The notes beneath the pieces are model-generated. The model ran no database searches. It saw nothing but the letters and a program-made list of their open reading frames with translations, and was not told the origin of the DNA. From Morinoia aosen (taxonomy: Eukaryota; Arthropoda; Malacostraca; Amphipoda; Talitridae), in contig CM059559.1 in the NCBI GenBank assembly GCA_030386875.1, forward strand, positions 66,974,392-67,038,391: 64,000 bases of DNA. The letters run 5' to 3'. Shown here piece by piece: positions 20,283 through 32,989 of this stretch. The stretch's first letter is position 1, and the number at the start of each line of letters is the position of its first letter. A program made the translations under genes and the position numbers.

Positions 20283-23200
20283 CGGAATCTGCATCCTACA
20301 GTGGAACTGCCAGGGTGTCCGAGCCAAAAAGAGCGAACTTCTGGAACTAATAAACGTCCATAACCCATATATTGTTGCTCTCCAAGAAACAAAACTATGG
20401 CATAACTCTAATTTTTCCATACCCCATTACAATCTGCTTACCAAACATGGCCACTTTAAAGTCACGCCTCATGGTGGAGTCGGACTGCTCATTCACGAGT
20501 CTATCTCTTTTCAAGAAGTCGCCATAACCTCTACCATCCAGGTCATCGCAGCCACTGCCCACCTCACTCGACCGATTACATTCGCGTCCCTGTACACCTC
20601 AAGAAGTCACCCCATAACCCAGGAAATAATGAACGAAATAATAAATCAACTACCTCCGCCAATCATTTTGATGGGGGACTTTAACAGCTATAGCACAACT
20701 TGGGGTTGTGAAACCACAGATACCCGTGGCCGAACAATAGAAGAATTCATAGACCAACATAATCTAACACTTCTCAACACAGGAGCATACACAAGAGTCT
20801 CTTACAACTCTGAGTCAGCCAATTGACCTAACCCTGGCATCTCCTCGTCTGAGTGCGGACTTGGTATGGGAGACTTGTAGATCTCCGGAAGACAGTGACC
20901 ATATTCCCATCATAGTACGACTAATTAATGCCCAACGTAACAATCAGAAACGCTGGATGTGGAACAACAAAAAGGCAGACTGGGCGTCTTACGAGGCGCA
21001 CCAAAACTGGGAAAAACTTAAAATCTCTGAGCATACATGCTCTGAAGCCCTCAGCACCTTTATCGACACTTTAACAGCAGTAGCAAATGATTGTATCCCA
21101 ACCATAGAACTCACAAAATTCTTTCCGAAGCCCTACTGGAGTGCGCAGCTGACTCAAACACGCTCCAACCACGAACGCCTTTATCAAAAATTCAGACAAA
21201 CGAAATCGGTACAAAATGCCCTACGCTGGAAAAGAGCCAGGGCCATCCACAGGAACCTTCTGCGAGAGGAGAAGCGGAAGGCATGGACAGCATTTGCCAG
21301 CACATTTACGAAGGATACTCCAATGACCCGTATTTATGAAAATATCAGAAAAATCAAAGGCAGACCTCAAAGACAGTTATCAATATTACAAGAAAATAAT
21401 ATTAGCTACTCCACCGTTCCAGAAATAGCGAACAAACTAGCAGAAACATTTAGCTCTGTTAGCAGTGCGGCTAATTACTCTCAGGAATTCTTACGAAGAA
21501 AACAACGTGCAGAAGCTAACCAACTGGATCTCTCATCGAACAACAATGAAACCTACAACAAAGCATTCTCTCTTGCCGAACTGGACTCTGCCTTAGATAC
21601 TGCAAAAAACACATCACCTGGGGCAGATGGGATATCATACCAAATGCTTAAGCATCTTCCAGAAATTGGAAAACAAAACTTACTGGCTCTCTACAACAAA
21701 TTATGGTTCCACTCATATTATCCCCCTACCTGGAGAGAAGCAGTAATAATCCCTTTTCAAAAGCCTGGAAAGACTCCACATTCGCCTCACAACTACAGAC
21801 CAATTGCGCTTACGAGCTGCATTGGGAAGGTTCTGGAACGCCTCGTCAACAACAGACTCATTGACTATTGTGATATGCACGGTCACCTCAGCAATATCCA
21901 GTGCGGGGGTCGCCGGGAAAGGTCCACCGTTGACCACCTAATCCGTCTTGAAACTGTTATCAGGACTTCTTTTGTCCGCAATGAACACTTCGTCAGCGTT
22001 TTCTTTGACCTAAAGAAGGCATACGATACCACCTGGAACTACGGCATTATGCGAGACCTCCACCATCTACATCTCCGGGGAAGACTGCCTCTATATATCC
22101 AGCAGTTTTTACGGGACCGTACCTTCCGGGTGCGAGTAAATAACCATCTATCCAATCCGTTCCCCCAGGAAGAAGGGGTCCCACAGGGGTCCGTTCTTTC
22201 AGTTACCCTCTTCATCATCAAAATCAACGAAATAGCTTCACAGATCCCCAAAGATCCGCGTTTCCATGCATCATTATATGTGGACGATTTCCAACTTGGC
22301 TACCGACACAGTGACATCGGCATTATTGAAGCTAAACTCCAAGAATGCATCAACAGAATGGCACTGTGGACGCAAAACAATGGATTTTCCTTCTCGATGG
22401 ATAAATCTAAGGCTGTCCATTTTACTTCCCTTCCAGGCCTTCAAGTGCCACCTACTTTGAAAATCAGCAACAAAAACATCGAATTTGTGGACGAAGTTAA
22501 GTTTCTTGGGCTCACGTGGGACCGAAAATTGACCTGGAAAACCCATATCAACAACATCAAATCAAGCTGCAAGAAGAACTTAAACATAATCAAATCAATC
22601 TCTTCCCACGACTGGGGTGGAGACCAGAACACTCTACTCCACTTGTACAGAGTATTCGTCCGATCTAAACTGGACTATGGCTGCATCGTATACAGCTCCG
22701 CTGCGACATCAACACTCAAACTTCTGGACCCCATTGTAAACGATTGCCTACGATATGCAACCGGAGCCTTCAAATCAACACCTATTCCCAGCCTACAAGT
22801 CATTTCCGGCGAAATGCCCCTCCAGCTACGAAGACAGCAACTCTCACTGAAATACTACTTGAAAATGAGAAGCCACTTGTCCAACCCAGCCCGCAATTTG
22901 GCCATACCACCTACCAACAGAAGACTGTTTGTAAACAAGCAGCTCACGCCGTCTTTCGCTGTTCGCACCCACGAATTAGTTGAAAACCTTCAGCTTGGCC
23001 AACTGCGGATAAAGCCCTCGTTCTCGTACCGATTACAAAACGTTGATGTACCCACATGGAATACTATCCCAGCAAAAGTGAACCAGGACCTAACCTTCTA
23101 CAAGAAAGATTTCACCCACCCAGCATTGTACGTCCAGGAATACCAGAGGCTGCGACGGGAGGAATACCGAGGATACATACCGATATTTACGGACGGCTCT

Positions 23201-24010
23201 AAATACGACGATCGAGTCGGTGCTGAGGCGGAGTGCGGTGGAACAAGAAGGACAATATCTCTCCCCAGCGCTGCATCAATATTCACTGCGGAACTACACG
23301 CACTTGAACTGGCTTTGAAAATCATTCGTGACCACAGTGGGGATAAGTTCGTAATCTATTCAGACTCTCTAAGCGCTCTGACATCACTGCGAAACGCACG
23401 CACTTCCCATCCTCTTGTACGGATCCTCAAACACCAAATTGACGACATATTCAAATACCGCAAAACTGTTAAACTGTGCTGGATTCCGAGTCATGTGGGT
23501 ATAGACGGCAACGAGTCGGTCGACAAGCTTGCCAAAACTGCCGCACTTCGCCCTGCGGAAAGTGTAATGATCTTTTATCAAGACTGGTACCCAATTATAG
23601 CTCGCAAAATCAATGTCCGATGGAAAGAAAACTGGCAACAAGAGGGAAACTTTTCACAGAACATCCGACCTGACCCGTATCCCCTCAAGAAGAACGAACT
23701 ATCCCGAAGAAATGAAGTCATTCTTAACCGTCTCAGATGTGGCCACACACACCTTACCCATGGATACCTAATGAACAACGCAGTACAAGAGCCCCCACCC
23801 GGCTGTCCTCTCTGCCTACGCTCCCGCCTTACGGTGCACCATGTAATCATGGACTGCCCAGCCTTACATCACGCAAGACGTCGCTACATCAGCCTGTTCG
23901 CGGATAACAATCGCCCACCTCCTTCTATCAAGGACGTGTTGGGGTATGAAGCTCCTATTGCCGAACTCCTAGAATATCTCCGGAAAATCAACGCATATGA
24001 CCTCATATAA
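20275..24010 (+). pseudogene. LINE-1 ORF2 (EN, RT, RNase H), frameshifted
   Basis: The ATG at 20275 overlaps the ORF1 stop by 8 nt. The APE-type endonuclease begins ILQWNCQGVRAKKSELLEL, with an LQETKLW motif and LMGDFN. The frame stops at 20824-20826 because of one extra A near 20821; the other frame continues IDLTLASP, then SDHIPI. The reverse transcriptase has LYVDDF (Tyr at nt 22277). RNase H shows FTDGSK, FTAELHALE, IYSDSLSAL and WIPSHVGIDGNE, so its acidic residues are present. The C terminus has CPLCLRSRLTVHHVIMDC. Apart from the one shift, the 3.7 kb is open. Confidence 0.9.
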
Positions 24011-24180
24011 ATCGTTCATTAACCACTTGGAAAGCATGTATGCCTCGAACCATCTGCCAAAACAAACCGTTACGCTCACTACAAACCCTACACTATGAAG
24101 AAGCTCCCTGGAAGCACTATAACCTACGTGCGTTCATGAAAGATCGGCATCACAGCACCAGAGAGTATTCCAAATAAGCG

Positions 24181-24274
24181 GCCGGGCGCTCTGTGCTACC
24201 ACTCTCATCTTTTGAGGGGGTTCCAGCACGGGTAAGGCGCTCGGCTAAAGAGAGGGAGGGCTGCTGGAACCCCC
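24181..24274 (+). ncRNA. Candidate 3' UTR pseudoknot of LINE-1
   Basis: Helix A pairs 24181-24189 (GCCGGGCGC) with 24237-24245 (GCGCTCGGC): 9 bp, one G-U. Helix B pairs 24216-24228 (GGGGGTTCCAGCA) with 24262-24274 (TGCTGGAACCCCC): 13 perfect pairs. The strand order A-B-A'-B' is a pseudoknot. GGGTAAG lies between B and A', and a TAAA...GGGAGGGC segment lies between A' and B'. The same layout with compensatory changes is in LINE-2 at 47135-47219. A role in recognition by the reverse transcriptase is inference. Confidence 0.7.
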
Positions 24275-24397
24275 ACTTGGAGGTTTTAGCTAGCGCCATT
24301 CATGATTACCTAGTGTAAACTAGGGGGGTCCATAGTTGCAAATTGCTGGTGACCCTGGTGGAAACTCAACCCTAAATTTATTATTATTATCCTCACG

Positions 24398-25135
24398 CGG
24401 CATGCGACGCAGTGTATTTAAGGGTTTATAAAATACACCAGCTTAAATTTTTCGCGTGTATAGCAGTCAGTTTGGTCATGATCCACTAGCCAACAAAGAG
24501 CGGGCGTTGGCAGAGCCTCCTGTTGGATTTGTTGAGGACTCCTATGACAGTGGCTGCGAGACTTGCATTCAGACATGACTGACAGCTGCACCACGTAATT
24601 CATGAGCGAGCTAAAAACCTGTTCTTTTTTTATTACATTAGAAATATCTTCTCATGAACGACTATTTTACCGATCAAGATAAAAATGGCTTGTGGTAAAT
24701 CTTTTAATGCAGCAAGAACATTGCATCACATCTGAAGTTTCTACAGAGGAACATATGTTAACTGTTCCAACAACCAATATTCAATGTATTCAACCGCTCG
24801 AACTACGGAGAAAAATATAAAAGTCTCTAAATTTAAGTTCGGATTTGATCAAGCTGACACTGCTCGTTGTGGCCAATGATTTTTAACAAAGGCCTCAGTT
24901 GTGCGCTGAGCAATATTCGGTATCTTCAGATCTTTTCTTCACTATGCTTAGGTGAAATTGTGCGCTTATGTAGCAAAAATAGTTCTCTCAGAATCCGCCT
25001 AAACCAGATGGTCTCAGTCATGAATAGTCAGGATAATTAATTATTGCAGCTTTGTTTCCCAAATCTAGTACATGAATAATTTGGTGTGGAGAGAGTATAG
25101 TTCAGTGACAATTAGTTTCGACTAGTCCTTTATTT
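24398..25135. other. No gene recognised
   Basis: AT-rich flank of LINE-1 without a supported feature. Confidence 0.5.
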
Positions 25136-25330
25136 AGGTAACTAGTGTACGCGACCCGTTAAAAATGACGGGATTTAATATTTACCCTTAATAAATCTTC
25201 CAAATGTGATTAACTAACAAATATATCCATCCTAATAGTACTCGCGATTAAAATATTCTTGTGTAAACATTTCGCTCATTGTAATAACACAGGAGAGAAA
25301 TTACGCACAAAAAGCGTACAAATTTATTTA
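25136..25330 (+). repeat. Repeat family B copy 1 (ACTAGTG family)
   Basis: It begins taactagtgtacgcg, then a small palindrome cccgttaaaaatgacggg, then aacaaatatatccatcctaa and tagtactcgcgattaaa. The same series occurs at 62485-62700, and the first part at 59838-59900. Confidence 0.65.
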
Positions 25331-25703
25331 TTCATTTATGTAGACACCTGTCGTTTCATTATATAAGAATAGGTTAAAAAATTCATAGAGCCACCTGGCG
25401 TTTTATTTGGTAAGTGTGCTTGTTGTTCTAGCGCATTTGCGTGACTCGCCAGGTGAGACAGAAGTACAGAACTGTAGTTTACCTCAAACAAACTCGTGAC
25501 TCAACAGCCCCAGAACCTCAAGTAATTTCTCCTGTTGAGGTGAATGCTTCTTGTCGTCGAGCATTTCGTTTAGTACCTTTAGTGACGATCGTTCTGCGAT
25601 CGAGTTACGAAGGCACCGAACTCACCTGCAGTTTTAAAAATTTCCTCACTCTATAGGGATGAAAAGATGAAATATCGCAACTATTCTACTCAATATCACT
25701 AAT

Positions 25704-25931
25704 TTAACACGTTAACTGCGAAGGGTAAAACTGAAGTTCAATATTCAATTCAAATTTAAAGTCAATTGTGGTTATTAACTTTGAAAATAGCGAACATTAA
25801 CTGGATCTGGCCTTTATTAAGCTTTCATTGAGTATTAATATACAATAAGTTAGTGACTGCAGGTGGGTCAGCAGCACTATGAAAATAACCTAAGGGACCA
25901 CCGGTGGGTCCCTTCGCAGGGAACGTGTTAA
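25704..25931. mobile_element. TTAA MITE, copy 1
   Basis: TTAA at 25704-25707 and 25928-25931 flanks terminal inverted repeats that start CACGTTAACTGCGAAGGG on the left and CACGTTCCCTGCGAAGGG on the right, 16 of 18 matching. The interior is non-coding. A diverged copy lies at 38382-38609. TTAA targeting fits piggyBac-like elements. Confidence 0.8.
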
Positions 25932-27215
25932 GTCAAATTTTAAAAAATTTAGGAAAACTTTTAACTATCATTCTACTTTTATTAGAAGCATTTTGATCAA
26001 GGGAGCTCGATTGCATTATTCTCGTCAGTCCAAAGTCCTATTTGAAGTTCTCATCTTTCATGCATTCCTTAAAAAGCAAAGAGACATCCCAGTATGCGCG
26101 TGACGTCAAAGCAGTTCGAGTTTTGGTGTTTGGCTTATCACGAGTCGCTGTGGATGTCATGTGAAGTGCGGCTGCACTTGAGGAGCTTCGCGCAGAAATA
26201 CTGCCAATTCAGTGCTACCACTTTCTGGGTTAAGGAACATTTCGGGCCAGATTGGACGGGTCATAGGATGGTTCGTCAAGAGAGAACGCTTGAACTTTCA
26301 TGCGATTTTTTAGCCTTGCTGTTTGCGTTTTGTTATTCGCTGCCTGAGAAAAAGTGATGTCTTTACGTGAAGCTCATTCAGGTTTAATTCGAGCGCTTCG
26401 CTGCTACTTGGTCAATCGTCCATGTGTAACGTCAGAAACGATGTTCAAACGCTAACTTTTGAGTTTAAAATCAACGTAAAATATTTATTAAGGGTTGAAG
26501 GCAATGCTTGTTTTTAAAATAATTCTAGGCCTGTTATTAATTGTTTCACTATTTTACTTAGATAGTTTACTGTGGGAAAAACTTCTCCTTCTCATCTTAA
26601 ACGATCCAAGACATTTTATTCATCCGTTTTGTGTATTCTTAGAAGCCTTATTGTTCAAAGATTTTTGTATTAATTATGAGGGCCAACTAAATGACTCTAG
26701 TCTCCTATCACCCTTGGTGGTCCAGCACTGACTCACCCAAGTTCAAGACCCAAGTTCATTTTTCATTCAGAAGTTTTCTATACGCCCTTGATCAGTTCCG
26801 TGAAATTTCCCAGCTGCAGTTTCGCCAACTCAAGTACTCTTATCTCGAGTAGGTATTTTGTACATCCTACTCATGATAAGTCTGAGCACGGTAGTTTGAA
26901 GAATATTATAGATCTTCTCATTGATGCAAGCTCTTATCAGCTACAAAAATAACCAATTTATTGCTCTCTGGCGTCAGCAAATGCGCTACCGCCGTCATGC
27001 TGCGCTTTGGGGTGCGCCAGTGAATGAGCGGGAACTCTAGTCATGATAGTTTGAGGTTAGAATCATAGACCTTTTCACGTGTCGATGGATGCCTCAAAGT
27101 TAGAGGTGTCACTTGTTCAATACATTTTAGATCAGCACGACATTAGTCGAGGAATAGCGAGACGCTAATAACTTCGATATTTTATAAAGCGCTAAACGCG
27201 CCGCTTAAGGCCATT
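25932..27215. other. No gene recognised
   Basis: Mixed sequence. The open frame at 26094-26357 has no recognisable domain and no splice or start context. The minus strand near 27125-27215 may hold decayed gag sequence left of the Harbinger-like insertion. Confidence 0.4.
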
Positions 27216-28491
27216 TAAAGGCCATTTTACACGTGCGGAGTTTTCACCGACAGTTGACTACACGCGAACTGAACGCCGCCTATTTGCTTAACGCCCCGCC
27301 CACTTTTTGACTACTCAATTTCGGGCAGTAGTCAACCGTGGCGATCAAGCTTGTCTTGATTCTGTTGACTGCAGCTGCTAGCTTGCCTGTGGTAATGAGG
27401 CGGCGAGTGCTTTGCGGGCAATTATTGTCGAGTATACACGATGGTGTTCGCTGGAGATGATGTTGGGATATTAATCGCGATGTATAAATACTCTCCTTGA
27501 ATATTGAATACTAAATTGGAAGATTATAAAAATACAATCTAGAGATTATACGCATAGTGAAATTTTTAAAGTCTTCCAATTTATACAGTGAAAGCAGTAA
27601 AATCTAAAATTCAAACTACAGAAATAAAAATATGGTCTTGAAGTAAATAAAAAATTTGGTTCTGGTACTGACGACGTGTTGACGATCTTCTCTTCTCTGC
27701 TTTTTGAAAGATGCTTGCGTAACTTAGCTTCACAATCTAGCTCCTGGTGGGATGGAGTTTCTCATCATTGCCGAATTTTTTCAGTCACTTTTTTGTGGAG
27801 AAGGTGCGCGGTAAGTGTCATAAGTGCAGTTATTGTCGAGAATACACAATAGTGTTCTCAGGAGATGATGTGGTGATATTAATCGTAATGTGCAAATACT
27901 CTTCATGTTTATTGAATACTAAATTAGAAAAATATAAAAATATGAACTTTAGAGATAATGGCGTATTGGAAAATTTCTGACAGTCTCTCAAATTATAATG
28001 TGAAAGCAATAAAATCTAAAATTCAAACTTTAGAACTGAAAATATGGTCTTGAAGAAAATAACAAATTTTGTTCTGGAACTGACGACGTGTTCTTCCAAA
28101 ACTGTGGCTGACGATCTTCTCAGCTTTTTGACAGATGTTTCCGGTAAGCTTCCCAATCTAGCTCCTGGTGGGATGGAGTTTCTCATCATTTCTAAATTTT
28201 TCAGTCACTTTGTGGAGAAGCTGCTGAAACATAGGTTCTTAAAGCCATATATAATTTCAGAATAATCTCTCATCAGTACTTAGCTCTTGAAAAATAGATC
28301 TGTGGCAACCAAGAGTTGGTCTATATTGTAGCTGCTCCCTTCGCTACATTAACAGCGTTGACTACAAGCGGTAACTACGTGTAAAAGCATCGGCTGCAGT
28401 TGCGCACGCAATTACTCTGATGGGCGTGGCTTCATGTGAACACGAGTAGTCAACTGTCGGTGAAAACTCCGCACGTGTAAAATGGCCTTAA
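27216..28491. mobile_element. PIF/Harbinger-like non-autonomous element
   Basis: TAA at 27216-27218 and 28489-28491 flanks an element of 1270 bp (27219-28488). The terminal inverted repeat is 43 bp and perfect, starting AGGCCATTTTACACGTGCGG and ending GTTGACTAC. The 3-bp TAA duplication is typical of PIF/Harbinger. The interior has two diverged copies of a segment of about 330 bp, starting near 27427 and 27834, both containing tagctcctggtgggatggag and tatggtcttgaag. No transposase is recognisable. It sits inside a retrotransposon gag. Confidence 0.8.
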
Positions 28492-29685
28492 GATGCCGAC
28501 CACGTCACTCGGATTTAAAGAAAGGTTCCTTAGGTCGTTGCGAAGCTCGGCGAACCAAGTATGATAACGTTTAGGCTCGCCTTGGAAAGGGTTGGGAGGT
28601 GACTTTTTTAGTTCCATTAAAACTAGATGCCTAGAAGCGGCGTCGAGCCTAAGTTCATTTCCCGCGCAGTAGTCACTGCTGGCCAATGGTTTTTCTAGGT
28701 AACACAAAAGCGGGTCTTGAGGGTTGTAATTTGTAGAGTTCCCTTGATCGTCGTCGGCGGCTCGAGTGGGTCTTGATTCCCGAACTCTCTGCGGGCGAGA
28801 ATTCCGAAGTCTAGCCTCGTGAATTCCCCTGCTCTCCAGGTTCGGTGGGGGACGTACCTCAGAACGGCTCAAAAAACTAGAGTCGGAGCTCGTCGATGAG
28901 CACGGGGCATTTTGACGCATTCTGGAGGCCTTAACTCGCGTTCGATCTTGAAACTGGGCAGCAGCGTCCCGCTGCTGTGCCTGATAGTTACAAAGGTTAG
29001 GTGGAGAGGCGCAATAAGACACATTGCCGTGGTTCTGCGAGACCCATTCTTCGGTGTGCCTAGATTTATTCGTTTCGCTGACTGCGCCGATCGAAACGTC
29101 GGGGCTGGAGAGACCTCTGGTGTTAATTTCTTCTATTTCAAGAGAGATTTTACTTTTCTCTGCCGCTGCTTCCACTTCGGCAAGCTTCACAGCGAGCTCA
29201 CACTGCGACCTGAGCTCCGCAACTCGTGCTTGGTGCTCAATGTTGATCCTCTTTATAGAACTTTCCAAGTCCACCAGCCTCGCGGACTCCGCCACAGACA
29301 CAGTTCTAGAGGAGGTGCTTCGCTTTGGCCCCGATCCTCGACCGTCCTTTCTTGAGTGAGCTGACGTGGAGCCTTCGCTGGAAAGGTCGTCTACACGAGG
29401 GTGGAGAAAGCACTTTACCAGCCTCTTTAATTGCCGGTAGTCAGCCATGAGATTTTGAGCCTCTTGTCCGGCTCCAATTTTCCTAAGATATTCTAATTCG
29501 TTTTCCACGAGTCCTCGCCAATCTTGAAATTGGTGAAGACACTCGAGGGATTCTTGTTTAGATTCTTCTTCAGTTCAGGCTTCCCTTCTGGCGCTTGACA
29601 ATTTTAATTCAATTAATTCCTGAAGAGAGGTTATTCGATCAAGTCGCACGACTCTGGAGTCCTGCCGTTGTCGGTCCGACTCCAT
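28492..29685 (-). pseudogene. BEL/Pao-like gag, interrupted and with a stop
   Basis: Read on the minus strand from ATG at 29685, an open frame has one internal TGA (29575-29577) and then continues with a coiled-coil segment rich in Glu, Ala and Lys, a Ser/Arg-rich linker, and a gag-like segment around NPFQGEPKRYHTWFAELRN. It ends where the Harbinger-like element begins. Gag would form the particle of an LTR retrotransposon. No protease or polymerase is present here, and no LTR pair was located. The BEL/Pao label rests on the gag pattern and is moderate. Confidence 0.55.
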
Positions 29686-31000
29686 CTTTTAATAAAGGCC
29701 CCTACGCCGCGAAGTCTAATGGCACTAATGGCACTTACTTCGTTTAGGAGCGATGCAGCTGTGGGTCTGCAGAGGTCTCGGGAGTATGCCACTCCTGTAT
29801 TAAGATTGACTGTCGCGCCTTCTACACCCGCAAGGTTCCCCGGGAGAGAAAAACACCGGAGAGGAGGAGCTTGTATTGGGCGCTTTTGGATACGTCACTG
29901 CAAACAAGGGTTATTTTTAGTTTTTACAAATAAATTAGTTTGAAGGCACAAAAGGTATTCAAGTTTATTACTAAATTAGCTCGGCGGCACAAGGCAAGAA
30001 CATTCTGTAACGCTTTAACCTAGCATAATAAATCAGCTTGAAGGCACAAAAGGTGATTAAATTTATTACTAAGTTAGCTCGGCGGCACAAGGCAAGTATT
30101 CAAGTTTACGTTAATCTAGTATCACGATCACAAAGGCGATCAATGCCTCTGCGATAAAAACAGTTACGAAAACGACGCAGATTTCACGAAAATAAGAAGT
30201 ACAGCGAGAAAAAACAAATGTAAAATTTAATAAGAAGTTTCTAATCATCTCAGAATTTATTACTAGAGCTTAACTGCTGGTACATCTTTTAAAATTAGTT
30301 ATCACTCGACAAGACGGAAACAAGGTGGTACGACATAACACTTTACAATACTTACATCTTAATAATCGAGACCTCTGCTAAGACAGACCTAAAGCTTACT
30401 TTTATGCTTTACTTTAACTGTGAAGTAAAAGAAATATTACATTATCATGCGGACACGCAAATTACAAACCATAATAGGCTTAACTTCACAAAGACACGAC
30501 AGGGGGTCAGGTCGGCCATTTTGTATAATGGCGCTCGAGGCGTAACAATACACGACATGCATATGGAAGACTTCGTAATGCACATGACTTTTAATTCCAT
30601 ATAACGCTGCAATTCGAAGCATCTCGGCCTTCGAAATGTCGCGCCCTTACGATCTTACAAATGATATTTTCTTACAAAATTTATTAGTTTTTAAAGAAAC
30701 CTCCTACTATTTAAACATTTATTCACAATGTAATAGGAACACGTTTCAAGAAACGACGGCCATTGTTGCGGCACTTTAGATTTTCGAATGATACACACAG
30801 AGGAAGAATTGCTAACAAATATAAGGCACACTGTTCTCACAGATATAAGGCACGCTATCACTGCAGTTCTTTACACTTATTAAGTTCGATCATCACTTAA
30901 AAGGTTCAAACACAATTAAAGGCAAAGGCACTAGAGAAGTTAGGGGGACGCCTGAACACGAATATATCACACCTTACTCCTGGGATAGCATTCGCTCAAG
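29686..31000 (-). repeat. Probable leader/LTR region of the gag element
   Basis: This stretch precedes the gag start on the minus strand. It has a direct repeat of about 67 bp (29933-30000 and 30030-30097) sharing tgaaggcacaaaagg and tagctcggcggcacaaggca. I cannot place LTR ends or a primer-binding site. Confidence 0.35.
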
Positions 31001-32215
31001 TGCGAAAAGGTAGCTAGCCCGGAAGAGACGCTAACAAGAAATGTTGCCAAAAAACCCCAGAATGAGCTTAAGAAAAAACTCAGATCAGCGAAAAAAGACA
31101 TTAATGAATAAATTTTCTTACCCTTTTTCTATTGTTTTCGTGGTTACCAAGTAGTACAATCATTGTGGCTCCTTAAAATTAATTGTTTTGCCAACACAAA
31201 TCACAAATCACAAACCCAAGGAGACAGATAAAACCCAGATCCTCGGTAAAAACCCCAGAATGCGCAGTCGGATGAAATGGATCTAGGGAAGGGCGGAGAA
31301 CTCCTACAATTAAGCAGTTCTTACGCGAACAGGACTAGAACGTTTGAATATGTACCGGAGTTTTTTTTATTCTTATTTTTATAAAGGTATTATCTACTTC
31401 AAAATCGACATTTAGTGACATTAACGATCATCTTTGCTGATATAGTTAAGTTATTGACCAGGTATTGCTCATTTCAAATCACGCATTTGTTCTGGAAGCT
31501 TCCAGGATAGTCAAATGAGAACTTTCAATTAAAATGGCGAGCTAAAAATCAAACGACTTAAAGACGGAGAAAGGCATAACATGACAAACATGACAGAACA
31601 TATGGGTGCGTGACAATTGGAAAGATCTACAATAGCTGTAAAATTTATTGAAAACAAATGATTAGTTTAGAAATAACACAAAAAAATTATTTTTTTTTAG
31701 AAAAATGGCTCTCTTGAAAAGTTAACTTATTGATCTTTGAAGAGACACCTGCCCCACAGTTTTGAAGGTACAGGAATGGCAAATATATCAATCGATAGTG
31801 ATTGAATTATCTTAGAGAGGCAGTAGTGCAGTTTTTTGAATTTCAAATCAAGTTGAAAATTAGAAGCAGAAGAATTTGAAGAAACAGAAAAAGAGGTCGG
31901 TTTTTGGGAAAAAATTTCTCATTATTCAAAAAATCAAATCATCGAAAAACCATATCACCGGATCGAAATACAAGACAATTAGCTACCTAGAAAACCTCTA
32001 TCCAGTTTTGTAACTTTAAAATTGTGGGCGAGGTTTATTTTTCCGCAACACCCTTTTTTCAAGTTTTTTTAATCATATTTTTTTATGAATTCACGGAAAA
32101 AACACACGAGTTCAAAAAGAAATGCCGCATCAATTGACACCTATTGAGAAAATCTTGGAAAAATCCGTCGAGAAATGACGGGCTTTTTTTCCCCCCCAGA
32201 CCGTCCCCTTAACAT
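31001..32215. other. AT-rich DNA with possible element end
   Basis: No gene is seen. The right end reads agaccgtccccttaa at about 32200-32214. On the minus strand this begins TTAAGGGGACGGTCT, similar to ttaagggaaccgtct at 33902, which may be termini of one TTAA-targeting family. Confidence 0.35.
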
Positions 32216-32989
32216 ACTTAATGGTGCCGTTCTCTTTTTGGAGTGCCTTTGCTGTAGTTAGGTAAGCCTAAATTAACTAATATTCTGATTTTATTACTTG
32301 CTTTTCTTTTTTGATTATTAGTTTTGAGTACTTTCATCAAAACTGCATGTCTTACTATTTTAGCTAATTACTGTATGGGTTCTGATAATTACTTTTCAGG
32401 CCATACGATTCTAAAGTTTGTTATTAAAGTTAGCATTGCCACTCATATTCTGGCTTAGAGCTAGATTATGCCTAAAGCTCTTGTATTATCATGCTGTACA
32501 TCAGGTGTGCTGATTTGTAAGCATAGGCTTCTTATCCTTGTTGATTAAAGCAAATTTTAAATAAACTGTTATATTACATGTATGGATTCATGAAGTGAAT
32601 GAACTGGGAGACCCCATATTTAGATGAAGTTGGTAATTTTCTTATTATTTAGGATCTGATTTGCAGTTTTATTGTGGTACCAAAAATGATTTCATGATCC
32701 TTAATTTCAAAATTACAGTGTAGACTCTCACGCCTTGTGACCAATAATTCTGATCATTAAAATTGCTAATTTTAGCACTGAAGTTCATTGTTACAAAAAA
32801 TTGAAAGCCCTTGCTCATTTATTGGATGCTGAAAATTTTGTGACCATCATTATTATGATGATAGCAACATCATTAAAATATAAATTACTAACTGGTCAAT
32901 ATTTTGGGAAACTTTTGTATGATATAAATAAGATTCATAGTGTTGATGAACATTTAATAGCATACACTGTGGAATTTGGCTGTGCTATT
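32216..32989. other. No gene recognised
   Basis: AT-rich sequence without supported features. Confidence 0.5.

Larger units (their letters stand above)
17441..24390 (+). mobile_element. LINE-1: RNase H-type LINE, near full length, one frameshift
   Basis: The element has two overlapping ORFs, with gag-like ORF1 and ORF2 carrying endonuclease, reverse transcriptase, RNase H and a terminal zinc knuckle. RNase H plus a short (TTA)n tail at 24379-24390 suggests the I group. The right border is the tail. The left border is tentative: tcctcacg occurs at 17433-17440 and again at 24390-24397, which may be an 8-bp target duplication and would give a 5' UTR of about 400 bp. ORF2 has a one-base shift, so this copy is probably inactive. 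The 3' UTR holds a pseudoknot shared with LINE-2. Confidence 0.85.

Noticed and set aside
24181-24274. HDV-like self-cleaving ribozyme
   Set aside because: The helix order resembles it, but there is no P3 hairpin and no catalytic C joining segment, and it lies far from the element's 5' end.
26094-26357. Small gene of 87 codons
   Set aside because: No domain, no conserved pattern, no splice signals; likely chance.
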